Part shown: in pieces, positions 8,910 to 17,604 of the stretch
How positions within the stretch are numbered: the first letter of the stretch is position 1
Layout of the letters: each line of letters opens with the position of its first letter
Assembly (NCBI RefSeq): GCF_025751435.1
Contig: NZ_JAOWKY010000002.1
Coordinates: 1 to 64,000, forward strand
DNA length: 64,000 bases
From: Albidovulum marisflavi
Lineage (GTDB): Bacteria; Pseudomonadota; Alphaproteobacteria; Rhodobacterales; Rhodobacteraceae
Direction: 5' to 3'
Notes under the pieces: generated by a model
The model's input: only the letters and a program-made list of their open reading frames with translations
What the model was told of the DNA's origin: nothing
The model's database searches: none
Position numbers and translations under genes: made by a program

Positions 8910-9814
8910 ACCCCGGACAGGAAGCGATAGCCCTCGCCGCTGCGTTCAGCCCGTCCGATCCCGCCGTCGGGAAGGTGATAGCCGATCAGCACCACCTGAT
9001 CCGCGGCAAGCCGGTCAAGAAGCGCGGTCCGGGTACTGGCGGCAAGATCCTTGTCCTGATCCGACCCGGAGGCCCATCCCGGGCGTTCGAAGCCGACATG
9101 GTGGTTTCCGATCGCGTCGCCGACGACCGTGACCGGCACCGAACCGGCCGTCATGTCGAACGACATGTGCCCCGGCGTGTGGCCCGGCGTCAGTCGCGCG
9201 ACAAGACCGGGCAGCACCTCTTCGCCGTCCGTCAGCCGTCGCAGGCTGTCGCCGATGACCGACAGGCGGCGAGACGCGCCGACGGCAAAGCTCGCTCGGG
9301 CCTCACCGATCGTGTTCACCGTGTCGGGGTCCGTCCAGTAATCGAACTCTGCCCCGCCCATCGCGAATTCGGCGTTGGCAAAGATCGGTTCGTCGAATTC
9401 GTCCAGAAGTCCCCAAAGATGGTCCGGGTGCCCGTGGGTGAAGACGACATGTGTTACATCGTCGACCGACAGGTCCAATGCCTCCATCGCCTCGGCCAGC
9501 TTTCCGGCGGTCGGCTGGAAATCCGGACCGGAACCGACATCGAACAGTACCGTGTTCGTGCCGTCACGCCAAAGCGTGACATTGCACGGCGGCGTCAGCT
9601 GATCGGTCGCAAGACCGTATCTGGAAACGATTTCCTGAAGCTCGGTTTCGGGCATGCCGCCAAGAATGAAGTTGCCGGGCAGCGTCAAGAAGCCGTCCGA
9701 CAAGGTATCGATCCGCGCGCCCCCCAGGTCAAGCGTGCTGGCGGACCATACGCGGGATACCGGAAGGGCGAGCGCACCCCCGGTCGCGGCAAGGAAATGG
9801 CGGCGGGTCAGCAT
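8906..9814 (-). CDS. soxH: SoxH-like periplasmic metallo-beta-lactamase-fold hydrolase
   Basis: The 302-residue protein has a twin-arginine export signal (TRRHFLAATGG) and a metallo-hydrolase fold. Metal ligands are visible as T-H-G-H-P-D-H near residue 125, G-H-T-P-G-H, and G-D-A-I-G-N-H-H. In Paracoccus, SoxH is a protein of this class at the end of the sox locus, not needed for thiosulfate oxidation in vitro, with an uncertain substrate. The start at 9814 has AGGAG seven bases upstream. It is the last gene of the leftward sox series, 27 bases after soxF. Assignment as SoxH rests on fold plus position. Confidence 0.8.
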   Translation of the reverse strand: MLTRRHFLAATGGALALPVSRVWSASTLDLGGARIDTLSDGFLTLPGNFILGGMPETELQEIVSRYGLATDQLTPPCNVTLWRDGTNTVLFDVGSGPDFQPTAGKLAEAMEALDLSVDDVTHVVFTHGHPDHLWGLLDEFDEPIFANAEFAMGGAEFDYWTDPDTVNTIGEARASFAVGASRRLSVIGDSLRRLTDGEEVLPGLVARLTPGHTPGHMSFDMTAGSVPVTVVGDAIGNHHVGFERPGWASGSDQDKDLAASTRTALLDRLAADQVVLIGYHLPDGGIGRAERSGEGYRFLSGV

Positions 9815-9841
9815 GTCGGATCTCCTGTCGGCAGATGGGCG

Positions 9842-11104
9842 CTAGCCGAAGATGTCGGCGGTAATCGTGTCGTACCAGTCAAAGCTTTCCTCGTAAGTCA
9901 GCCGCCGTTCCTCCGCGTCTTCGTCGGGACGGCTTATGAAGCTTCCGGTCGAGGCGATGTGGTCGTCGGCCGGTTCATAGGCACCACCAAGCTTGACGGA
10001 ATCTTCGGGCGCAAGCGCCGACCAGCAGGTGTTGACGTAGATCGCAGGGGGCACATCGGCCCCTGCCAGATCGCCCAGAAGGGACTGCACCACGACCGCG
10101 GCCTGCGAGTTGGCGGCGACGGCCGATTTCGGCATCTCGGCCGCGCTGGAGGCGTCGCCCAGGACCCAGACGGCGGGATCTACGGCAGAGCGCATGCTGT
10201 CCGGCTGGATGGGGGCCCATCCCGTGTCGTCCGTGACGCCCGCGATCCGCGCGATCGCCCCGGCCCTCTGCGCCGGAATCACGTTGCAGACATCGACCGC
10301 CTGCGCCTCTCCTTCGATCAGGACCTCCATCGTGGCGGGCCTGACCTCGACATCCGCGCCGCCGAATTCGGGATTCACCCAATCGATCATTCCGTCATAG
10401 TGCTGAAGCCAGGCGTTTTCGAACAACGTCTGCTTGGAATATTTGTCCTTGGGATCAAGGATCATGATCTTGGCCGTGGGATTCACTTGCGTCAGCAGGT
10501 TCGCGACCATGCAGGCCCGTTCATAGGGCGCGGGCGGGCAGCGGTAGGGATTTGGCGGGGCGATCATCACGAAAAGCCCACCCTGCGGCATCGCCTCGAT
10601 CATCCGGCGCAGCAGGACGGTCTGCGATCCGGCCTTGTAGGCATGCGGCATGATCTCTGCGTCATCAATCGACCATCCAGGAACGGAACCGTCGACAAAG
10701 TCGATGCCCGGGGCCAGCACCAGCCTGTCGTAGGGCAACACCGCGCCGCTTGAGAGCGTCACTGTCCGATTGTCCCGGTCCACCCCCGTGGCAAGGTCAT
10801 GGATGACCTCCACGCCCGCGGAAACCAGGCCAGCGTAGCCGAAACGAAGGCTTTCGATCGTGCGGATTCCACCCAGATACAGGTTCGAAAAGAAGCAGGT
10901 CGTGTAGCTGGGGTTGGCCTCGACCAGCGTGACGTTGATGGCGCCGGCGGACTCCAAGGCCAGATGCCGGGCGACGGTTGCCCCGGCCGCGCCGCCGCCG
11001 ACGACGACGACACGAGGCCGCCCCTGACCGAACACCGCGGGGGCGGACAAAAGGCCAGCGGCCCCGGCACTACCCGCGATCAGGGTTCTTCTGCTCAGGC
11101 GCAT
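9842..11104 (-). CDS. soxF: SoxF, flavoprotein of flavocytochrome c sulfide dehydrogenase type
   Basis: SoxF is an FAD-dependent sulfide dehydrogenase related to FccB, acting in the periplasm. The 420-residue protein has a Tat signal (SRRTLIAGSAG) and the dinucleotide fold V-V-V-G-G-G-A-A-G-A near residue 33. The Cys in S-Y-T-T-C (Cys70) matches the residue linked to FAD in FccB. Two further cysteines, in E-R-A-C-M and V-N-T-C-W, correspond to the redox disulfide. Family partners are c-type cytochromes (SoxE), but no soxE gene is present: soxD ends 47 bases upstream. Start by ATG with AGGGG seven bases upstream. Confidence 0.9.
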   Translation of the reverse strand: MRLSRRTLIAGSAGAAGLLSAPAVFGQGRPRVVVVGGGAAGATVARHLALESAGAINVTLVEANPSYTTCFFSNLYLGGIRTIESLRFGYAGLVSAGVEVIHDLATGVDRDNRTVTLSSGAVLPYDRLVLAPGIDFVDGSVPGWSIDDAEIMPHAYKAGSQTVLLRRMIEAMPQGGLFVMIAPPNPYRCPPAPYERACMVANLLTQVNPTAKIMILDPKDKYSKQTLFENAWLQHYDGMIDWVNPEFGGADVEVRPATMEVLIEGEAQAVDVCNVIPAQRAGAIARIAGVTDDTGWAPIQPDSMRSAVDPAVWVLGDASSAAEMPKSAVAANSQAAVVVQSLLGDLAGADVPPAIYVNTCWSALAPEDSVKLGGAYEPADDHIASTGSFISRPDEDAEERRLTYEESFDWYDTITADIFG

Positions 11105-11151
11105 CAGCGCACCCCTTCTGTCAGAAAGCGGCGCGCTGAACGCGCGCCTGC

Positions 11152-12237
11152 TCAGGGTTCCAGGGTCGAAAGATAGGCGACAATCGCCGCGCGGTCTTCT
11201 TCCTTCTTCAGTCCGGCAAAGGACATCTTCGTGCCCTTCAAGAACCCCTTCGGGTTTTCAAGGAACGACATCAGCGACGCCTCGTCCCAAACCAGCCCTT
11301 CGGCCGCGGCATCGGCCATGGCCTTGGAGTACTTGAAGCCCTCGACCGATCCGGCAGCGCGGCCGATCGTTGCGTTCAGATGCGGTCCTGTGCCATTCTT
11401 GGCACCCTCGCCGACCTTGTGGCACGCCGCACATTTCTTGAAGACCTTCTGCCCGGCCTCGGCCAGCTCGGAATCGACCTCGGCCGCAGCCGTTTCCGTG
11501 GTCTCTGCGGGCGCGTCGGTCGATGTTTCCTGCGCCTCTGACGCAGGCGCGGCCGCGGTGGCCGCCGCCATGATGTCCGGCAGCGTTCCGGCGGGCCGGC
11601 CGTCCGGGTCCTCGGGCGTGACGTTAAGGTCCACCGCCCTCTTCGTGACCTTTACCTCGGGTCCGCAATCACTCATGCAGCCCTCGCCGCTGAACAGCGG
11701 GTATTCGCTTTCGGCGCGATCGTCGGGATAGAATCCATCTGCGTTCGGCAGGGTGTTCTCGGTGAAGTTCTCGTTTGACAGGACGTAATCGTCTTCGACC
11801 AGACCGTTGGAATAAAGAAGGAACGCGGTGATCGCATAGGCCTCATCCGTCGAGACGGTTTGCGCCGCGCCGAAGGGCATCGAGCGGTGGACATAGTCAA
11901 AGACCGTGGACAGATAGGGCCAGTAGCTGCCGATGGTCTTGACCGGGCGGCGGTGTTGCAATGTGCCTTCACCGCCGGCCAGAACAGGCCAACTGTCAAG
12001 CCCCTCGGCGAATTCGCCGTGGCAGGACGCGCACTTGTCGGCAAAGACTTCCTCGCCCGTCAGGACATCGCCTTCGCCCTTTGGCAGGCCGGTTCCATCG
12101 GGCAGGACCGACACGTCCCAGGCGGCGATCTCTTCGGGAAGCGCCGGACGGCCAAGACCCATCTTTTCGGCCATGGCGGGCGCGGCGATCAAGGCCGCCA
12201 TCGCGGTTCCGACAAGAAGGTTAAGCGACTTCGACAT
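11152..12237 (-). CDS. soxD: SoxD, diheme cytochrome c subunit of sulfane dehydrogenase
   Basis: SoxD accepts electrons from the molybdenum subunit SoxC during oxidation of the SoxY-bound sulfane sulfur. The 361-residue precursor has a Sec signal peptide (about 1-23), a heme site CASCH (69-73), a low-complexity Ala/Glu/Thr linker near 225-255, and a second domain like cytochrome c550 with CAACH near 270. ATG at 12237 is preferred over an upstream TTG because GGGAGG lies seven bases before it. It overlaps soxC by 17 bases. Length is close to the Paracoccus protein. Confidence 0.95.
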   Translation of the reverse strand: MSKSLNLLVGTAMAALIAAPAMAEKMGLGRPALPEEIAAWDVSVLPDGTGLPKGEGDVLTGEEVFADKCASCHGEFAEGLDSWPVLAGGEGTLQHRRPVKTIGSYWPYLSTVFDYVHRSMPFGAAQTVSTDEAYAITAFLLYSNGLVEDDYVLSNENFTENTLPNADGFYPDDRAESEYPLFSGEGCMSDCGPEVKVTKRAVDLNVTPEDPDGRPAGTLPDIMAAATAAAPASEAQETSTDAPAETTETAAAEVDSELAEAGQKVFKKCAACHKVGEGAKNGTGPHLNATIGRAAGSVEGFKYSKAMADAAAEGLVWDEASLMSFLENPKGFLKGTKMSFAGLKKEEDRAAIVAYLSTLEP

Positions 12238-13489
12238 TTTCAACCTCCCCGTCGGACTTGAGCCACCAGGTCTGGATACCGTTGTTGTGATAGACGTTGT
12301 TCAGGCCGCGGATCTCGCGCAGCGCGTCCTTGGTCGGCTGGACATAGCCGGTCTCATCGGTCGCGCGGGATTGCAGAAGCAGTTCCGATCCGTCCCAGTC
12401 GATGTCCAGGTGGAAGCGGGTCAGCGCCTTGGGCTTCGCCTCGCCCGTGATCCGCGCCTCTTGCCAGTTGCGCCCGCCGTCAAGCGAAACGTCGACCTTG
12501 GTGATCCTGCCGTGGCCTGACCAGGCCAGTCCGGTCAGGACAAGCGGCCCCTTGCCGTGGCGCACCGGCGCCTGGGGCGAGGGCGAGGTGATGACCGACT
12601 TGGCGTCCATGACCCAGGTCCACTTGCGCGCGCGGCCGTCCGGCATGAGGTCGGTATACTTCGACGTCTCTTCGCGGCTTTCGACGGCCTGATCGTAGAC
12701 GCCAATCCGCCGGACCCACTTGACCCACATGTTGCCCTCCCAGCCCGGCACGACGAGCCGGACGGGATAGCCATGCTCCTTGCGCAGCGCCTCGCCATTG
12801 GCGAAGAAGGCGACCACGACGTCGTCCAGCGCCTTTTCCATCGGAATCGAGCGGCCGTTCGACGACGCATCGGCGCCCTCGGCGTAGATCCACTTGCCCT
12901 CGGCCTGAACGCCGGCCTCCTCAAGCAGGTAGCGCAGGGGTACGCCGACATATTCCATGTTGTGGATCATGCCCTGGGTGAACTGGCAGCCCTCAAGCTG
13001 GGCGCCGCCCCACTCCATGCCGCCATTTGCCGCGCATTCCAGGAAGGCCGTGACGGTGGTGCGGGGGAAGCGCATCAGGTCTTCGAAGGTGAACACCAGC
13101 GGCGTGTCGACCAGACCGTTGATCATCAGCCGGTAGTCGGCCTTCGACAGTTCGATCGCGCCGGAGTGGTGGCGTTCGAAGGCGCAGCCCTGTGGCGTGA
13201 TCGTTCCCTCAAGCGCATGGATCGGCGTGAAGTTGATCGACGATACCGGGCTTTCGGTCAGCCATTCGACGTTGCGCCGCACCACGTGGGATTCAAAGCG
13301 GATCGGCATGCCGTAGGGCGACGCATCCACGGCATCCCCAAACGAGGACGCCCAGTCCTGCACCTCGGTGATCAGGGGATCAGCGCCTTCTGCCCGGACG
13401 GCTCCGGTGGCCAGCGCGCCCGCGCCAAGCGCGGCGCCGCCCTTCAGGAAGTTCCGGCGCGATGCGCCCCTGGCGGGTTCGTCGGACAT
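12221..13489 (-). CDS. soxC: SoxC, molybdenum cofactor subunit of sulfane dehydrogenase
   Basis: SoxC belongs to the sulfite oxidase family and, with SoxD, removes six electrons from the sulfane sulfur on SoxY. The 422-residue protein begins with a Tat signal (SRRNFLKGG). The molybdenum-ligating Cys is in A-F-L-E-C-A-A-N-G-G (Cys152). The C-terminal dimerisation domain carries S-L-D-G-G-R-N-W. The start has AAGGAG eight bases upstream. Presence of soxCD predicts full oxidation of thiosulfate to sulfate without sulfur globules, which is established for soxCD-containing bacteria. Confidence 0.96.
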   Translation of the reverse strand: MSDEPARGASRRNFLKGGAALGAGALATGAVRAEGADPLITEVQDWASSFGDAVDASPYGMPIRFESHVVRRNVEWLTESPVSSINFTPIHALEGTITPQGCAFERHHSGAIELSKADYRLMINGLVDTPLVFTFEDLMRFPRTTVTAFLECAANGGMEWGGAQLEGCQFTQGMIHNMEYVGVPLRYLLEEAGVQAEGKWIYAEGADASSNGRSIPMEKALDDVVVAFFANGEALRKEHGYPVRLVVPGWEGNMWVKWVRRIGVYDQAVESREETSKYTDLMPDGRARKWTWVMDAKSVITSPSPQAPVRHGKGPLVLTGLAWSGHGRITKVDVSLDGGRNWQEARITGEAKPKALTRFHLDIDWDGSELLLQSRATDETGYVQPTKDALREIRGLNNVYHNNGIQTWWLKSDGEVENVEVA

Positions 13490-13510
13490 GGCGAACTCTC
13501 CTTTTCTGTC

Positions 13511-15202
13511 TCAGATGCCGGTCACGGTGACCGAAGTGTTGGGTTCCAGTTTGACGGTGCCGATCTTGCGGATGTGCGCTTCGATCACATCCCAGATCTG
13601 CGGGCCTTCCGTGCCTTCATTGACGCTGGCCCAGCCTGCCACGGTGTAGGACTTCGCCGCGTCGATCGCCTCGCCCGTGTCTGCCAGGCGCATGTCGCTG
13701 ATGCGTTCACCGATCGGCTTCGAGACATCGATCGAATAGGCCAGACCGCCGACGCGGACCATGTCGCCGCCCTGCTGATAATAGGGGTCTGTGTTGAAGA
13801 TGTTGTCGGCCACGTCCTCAAGGATCAGTTTCAGCGTCTCGCCGGTCATCTCGTTGCGGTAGCAGGCGCCGTAGGTCATCGAGGTGACGTTGTGGATGTC
13901 TTCCCGCGTGATGGCCTCGCCGGGCAGAATCGTGGTGCCCCACCGCACGCCAGGCGACAGCGCGATCTGCGCGTCCCGCTCTGAGCGGATCGCCTGACAG
14001 ATCAGGTCGTCCCAGGTGCCGTTGAAGTTGCCGCGCCGATAAAGCAGGTCCTCGGTGGTTCCGATCGGCTCTTCGAGCTGGTCCCTGAAGGGGGCGCGGC
14101 TTTCGTCGATCAGCGACGCCATGTCCGCGTCAGGCTCGATCACGTCAGAAAAGATCGGGATCAACTTGTGGCGGAAGCCCATCATGCGGCCGTCGCGCAC
14201 ATCCAGATCGACACGGCTTACAAACTTGCCGTTCGAGCCGCTGGCGATCAGGATCGTATCTCCGACCAGAACCGGCTCGGGCACGGCGTCATGGGTATGC
14301 CCGGTCAGGATCACGTCGATCCCCTTGACCCGGCCGATCATCTTGCGGTCCACGTCGAAGCCGTTGTGAGACAGGCAGACGACCAGATCGACGCCCTGCC
14401 CGCGCACCTCGTCCACGACTTCCTGCATCCGTTCCTCGCGGATGCCGAAGCTGTACTCGGGGAACATCCAGCCGGGGTTCGCGATGGGCATGTAGGGGAA
14501 GGCCTGGCCGATCACCGCGATCCGCACGCCACCGCGTTCGAAGATCGTGTAGGGTTCGAAGGCGGGTTCGTCCCACTCCACGTCGAAGATGTTCGCGCCC
14601 AGGAAGGGGAACGGCAGGCCCTCGACGATCTCGTTCACGCGCTCCGATCCGTAGGTCCATTCCCAGTGGCTCGTCATCGCCTCGACGCCGAGCGCGTTCA
14701 TCACGTCGACCATGTCCTGCCCCTTGGTCAGGAAGCTGGTCATGGACCCGTGCCAGGTATCGCCGCCGTCCAGCAGGATCGCCTCGGGACGCGCGGCTTT
14801 GATCGATTTGACCACCGTCGCCACGCGGTCCATGCCCCCCATCTTGCCGTAGGTGCGACCCAGCGCGGTGAAATCCTCGTAGGTCAGCGCATAGGCTTCC
14901 GGAGAGCCCGGCGTAAGGTTGAACATCTTGATGAAGTCGGCACCCGTCACATGCGGCGGGAGGCCCGCGGCTTCGCCCACTCCGATGTTGATCTCGGGTT
15001 CGCGGAACCAGATCGGTTTCAGCTGCGCGTGGATGTCCGTCACGTGAATAAGGGTGACGTTGCCGAAATCGTCGAACTGCAGCAACTGATCCTGCGTCAA
15101 CGCCTGTTGCGCCGCAAGGCGGGACCAGTTTCCGAAGCCGGAAATGCCGACGATGGCCGAGGCGGCCACCGAAGCCTGAAGGAATTCCCGACGGGTGATC
15201 AT
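13511..15202 (-). CDS. soxB: SoxB, sulfate thiol esterase (thiosulfohydrolase)
   Basis: SoxB hydrolyses sulfate from the SoxY cysteine S-thiosulfonate using a dinuclear manganese site. The 563-residue protein has a Tat signal (TRREFLQASV). It shows the 5'-nucleotidase-like metal motifs H-V-T-D-I-H-A-Q, G-G-D-T-W-H-G-S, L-S-H-N-G-F-D and G-H-T-H-D-A. Length matches known SoxB. The start has AAGGAG six bases upstream. A gap of about 115 bases separates it from soxA, holding no clear terminator. Confidence 0.97.
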   Translation of the reverse strand: MITRREFLQASVAASAIVGISGFGNWSRLAAQQALTQDQLLQFDDFGNVTLIHVTDIHAQLKPIWFREPEINIGVGEAAGLPPHVTGADFIKMFNLTPGSPEAYALTYEDFTALGRTYGKMGGMDRVATVVKSIKAARPEAILLDGGDTWHGSMTSFLTKGQDMVDVMNALGVEAMTSHWEWTYGSERVNEIVEGLPFPFLGANIFDVEWDEPAFEPYTIFERGGVRIAVIGQAFPYMPIANPGWMFPEYSFGIREERMQEVVDEVRGQGVDLVVCLSHNGFDVDRKMIGRVKGIDVILTGHTHDAVPEPVLVGDTILIASGSNGKFVSRVDLDVRDGRMMGFRHKLIPIFSDVIEPDADMASLIDESRAPFRDQLEEPIGTTEDLLYRRGNFNGTWDDLICQAIRSERDAQIALSPGVRWGTTILPGEAITREDIHNVTSMTYGACYRNEMTGETLKLILEDVADNIFNTDPYYQQGGDMVRVGGLAYSIDVSKPIGERISDMRLADTGEAIDAAKSYTVAGWASVNEGTEGPQIWDVIEAHIRKIGTVKLEPNTSVTVTGI

Positions 15203-15318
15203 GACCGGCTCCTTGAACTTTGGACATGCAAAGGCGATCGCGCAAACGCGTCTGAAAGCCTGCTTTTTTCCGAATTGGTGATGCGCGGCCGCCGGACTAT
15301 CCGGCGACCGCGGGATCG

Positions 15319-16191
15319 TCAGTGGCGAACGCCGACGCCTTCGATGGACAGGCCGTTGCCGCGCGAAGCGACGTAAAGCTCAAGCGCCTTGAACTCGTCC
15401 GAACCGGCCTTGAAGGTTTCTGCGCGCGTGTCGCGAACGCAGCCCACGAAACGCTGCTGGGCAGACACCAGACCCGCATCCTTGAGACGATAGACCGGGA
15501 AGCCGGATAGCTGACCCTGACTCAGGTGGTCTGCACGGATGTAGCGACCGTTATTGTCCTCGTGGCAGGTTGCGCAGGACATCTCGAGCTGACCGTAACG
15601 GGTGTAGTAGATCTCCTTGCCCTTCTCCCAGTACTCGGCAGCAGGCCCGTCGATGGCGACGTTCTGAGGCTGGCCGCGCGACTGCAGGGAGATCAGCGCA
15701 AGCATGTTCTTCATGTCACCCGAGGTGGTTCCCCACTTCTCCAACCCCATGCGTTCTGTCACGCAGGTGTTGATGTAGTCTTCCATGATCATCAGCTTGC
15801 CGGTCGTGGCATCGACCCGCGGCGTCACCGCGCGAAGTCCAGCCATGCTTTCGGGCCCCTGGTGGCAGCCCGCGCAGCTTTCGCCATTCGTGCCGATCGC
15901 CTCTTCCCACTTCTCCAGCCCGAGGTCGACAAAGACCATGCCCGGGTTGTCGAAGTCGTCACGTTCCATGTCCCGCGTGTCAGGATCCCGGTAGTGCCAG
16001 CCCGAATAGACGGTGTCGAACACGTCTTTGACCGCTTCCGACGCGGGCGCCATCGTGGTCAGCGTGATCGTTCCGTCGTCGGTCGTGACTTCAAGCGTGT
16101 CCTCCGCCGGATCAGCGCCAGCCATGCCCGCAAGAGCCAGACCAAACGCTGCGGCCGCCGCAAAGTTTCGTGTCGTTCTTCTACGCTGCAT
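15319..16191 (-). CDS. soxA: SoxA, diheme c-type cytochrome subunit of SoxXA
   Basis: SoxAX oxidatively couples thiosulfate to the SoxY cysteine. The 290-residue precursor starts at ATG 16191 (GGGGAGG six bases upstream), with a signal peptide ending near residue 26. It carries two heme sites: CAGCH (106-110) and CATCH near residue 207. The Cys in R-F-V-G-C-V-R-D-T-R matches the active-site cysteine that ligates the catalytic heme and carries a persulfide in SoxA. Having both heme sites places it in the diheme group, as in Paracoccus and Rhodovulum. Confidence 0.95.
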   Translation of the reverse strand: MQRRRTTRNFAAAAAFGLALAGMAGADPAEDTLEVTTDDGTITLTTMAPASEAVKDVFDTVYSGWHYRDPDTRDMERDDFDNPGMVFVDLGLEKWEEAIGTNGESCAGCHQGPESMAGLRAVTPRVDATTGKLMIMEDYINTCVTERMGLEKWGTTSGDMKNMLALISLQSRGQPQNVAIDGPAAEYWEKGKEIYYTRYGQLEMSCATCHEDNNGRYIRADHLSQGQLSGFPVYRLKDAGLVSAQQRFVGCVRDTRAETFKAGSDEFKALELYVASRGNGLSIEGVGVRH

Positions 16192-16219
16192 TCGTTTCCT
16201 CCCCGACCTGCGCTGATTA

Positions 16220-16549
16220 TCAGGCGATGGCGATGGGCTTGGTGTCTTCGTAGACCGAGCCGTCGTCGTCATACCAGGTGAACTTGAACTCCCCCGCCGC
16301 ATCGACCTTGGCGTCGAATTCGAAATAGGGGTTGGTCGAGATCGCCGGCTCAAGCGTCACGTCGATGACGTTCACACCGTTCAGATCACAGGTGAAACGA
16401 TTGATGATCGAGCGCGGAATCACGTTGCCGTCCGCGTCCTTGCGCTGGCCCGACTCCATGGTGTGGCTGATCAGCGCCTTGATGGTCACGACCTCGCCGG
16501 CCGCCGCCGACTTCGGAACCTTAACGCGGGGTTTTGCGTCTTTTGCCAT
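16220..16549 (-). CDS. soxZ: SoxZ, sulfur carrier partner subunit
   Basis: SoxZ forms the SoxYZ heterodimer that carries sulfur intermediates. The 109-residue protein lacks a signal peptide, consistent with export together with SoxY through the Tat system. It shows the family features L-I-S-H-T-M-E-S-G-Q-R, V-I-P-R-S-I-I-N-R-F and the C-terminal F-T-W-Y-D-D-D-G-S. It begins with MAKDAKPRVKVPK, 18 bases after soxY, with AGGAG eight bases before the ATG. Confidence 0.96.
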   Translation of the reverse strand: MAKDAKPRVKVPKSAAAGEVVTIKALISHTMESGQRKDADGNVIPRSIINRFTCDLNGVNVIDVTLEPAISTNPYFEFDAKVDAAGEFKFTWYDDDGSVYEDTKPIAIA

Positions 16550-16567
16550 GTTCTTGACTCCTGATCC

Positions 16568-16987
16568 TCAGCCGCCGCAGCCGCCGATGGTGACTTTGAC
16601 GGTGGAAGCCGCCTGAACGATCGAACCGTCGGCCATCTTGGCCATCGCCACGACATCCTGGGTCTTCGCAAGGCGAATGCGGGTGGCGGCGCGCTGGCTG
16701 CCGGCCGCCGGACCGAAGGTGAAAGTCGCCACCGCCGGCTCCGGGTTGCCGGTGGCCAGAAGCATGATTGCGACCGCGCCGGGTGCGCTCACCTCCACCG
16801 GAACGGTGTTGCCGTTCTCGGCGATTTCAGGGGCGGTCAGGGTGATCCCGCCTTCGCCCGCCGCCGCGCCGCCGGTGAAGGCCGCGGTCAGTTCCTCGAC
16901 AGTTGCCGCAAACCCCAGCCCCGGAAGAGCTGCGGCCGCGAACCCGCCGAAACCGGCTAGCATCGCGTCGCGTCTGGTGATCTTCAT
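16568..16987 (-). CDS. soxY: SoxY, sulfur substrate carrier with C-terminal GGCGG arm
   Basis: SoxY binds all pathway intermediates on the cysteine of its flexible C-terminal arm. The protein ends I-G-G-C-G-G, the canonical swinging arm, with the reactive Cys at residue 137 of 139. A Tat signal (ITRRDAMLAGFGG) leads it. Two in-frame ATGs lie six bases apart (16993 and 16987). The AAGGAG box touches the first ATG and is six bases before the second, so the second is chosen. It is followed closely by soxZ. Confidence 0.96.
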   Translation of the reverse strand: MKITRRDAMLAGFGGFAAAALPGLGFAATVEELTAAFTGGAAAGEGGITLTAPEIAENGNTVPVEVSAPGAVAIMLLATGNPEPAVATFTFGPAAGSQRAATRIRLAKTQDVVAMAKMADGSIVQAASTVKVTIGGCGG

Positions 16988-17015
16988 GGTCATCTCCTTG
17001 AATTCCTCTTGCCCG

Positions 17016-17489
17016 TCACTCTTTGAGCGTCAGCAGATAGGCAACGACATCCTCGATCTGCTGCGCCGAAAGGATCGGAGGCAGATCTTCCGGCGCGGCC
17101 TTGCCCGTATAGTCGTCGCCGGGACGAATGAAGCCGGTCGTCTTGTAGAAGGCGGGCATGAACGTGCCGTCGAAACTCATCTTCGCATTGGCAACGATCC
17201 CGCGAAGCTGCGCCTCTTCGTAGCGGTCCGCCACGCCGTCGAGCGCAGGCGCGATATCGCCCTGGAAGGGAACATCCGGCATCGCCGATATCTGGTGGCA
17301 GGCCACGCAGTTCCCCTGGGACCGGGTGGTCATGACCTTGGCGCCCGCCGCCGGATCACCGGCCACGCCCGACAAGGACTCGGCCACCGCCCCGTCCAAA
17401 TAAGCCACGTCGCCCGGCGCGGTATCGGCAGCCGCCGGCAGCGCTGCTGCCAGCGCTACCAAGGACGCGAGCCAAAACTGGCTGTTCAT
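17016..17489 (-). CDS. soxX: SoxX, monoheme c-type cytochrome subunit of SoxXA
   Basis: SoxX receives electrons from SoxA and passes them to the respiratory chain. The 157-residue precursor has a Sec signal peptide (about 1-22), a heme site CVACH (61-65) and a conserved Met in the N-A-K-M-S-F-D-G-T-F-M-P-A-F region as axial ligand. The start has GGGAGG six bases upstream. It is the first structural gene of the soxXYZABCD run and is preceded by an AT-rich dyad region that fits a SoxR operator. Confidence 0.95.
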   Translation of the reverse strand: MNSQFWLASLVALAAALPAAADTAPGDVAYLDGAVAESLSGVAGDPAAGAKVMTTRSQGNCVACHQISAMPDVPFQGDIAPALDGVADRYEEAQLRGIVANAKMSFDGTFMPAFYKTTGFIRPGDDYTGKAAPEDLPPILSAQQIEDVVAYLLTLKE

Positions 17490-17557
17490 TGCGATCCTCC
17501 CTGATCATTCCCTCGTTTGGACGATAGCGCCCTTGAAGTGACAAGGGCAACCAAAAA

Positions 17558-17586
17558 TATATGCATTCATGAATATTCTTATATTC
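17558..17586. promoter_or_regulatory. Putative SoxR operator between soxW and soxX
   Basis: An AT-rich tract, conspicuous in this GC-rich region, holds the perfect palindrome ATTCATGAAT (17565-17574) overlapping a second dyad GAATATTC (17571-17578). SoxR of Paracoccus is known to act in the soxW-soxX and soxS-soxV intergenic regions. The site position fits; binding is inferred. Confidence 0.5.
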
Positions 17587-17604
17587 AGCATTCCAGACGT
17601 GCAC

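Noticed and set aside
8774-10753. Long plus-strand open frame opposite the soxH and soxF genes
   Set aside because: Antisense shadow; the minus strand encodes clear SoxH and SoxF motifs.
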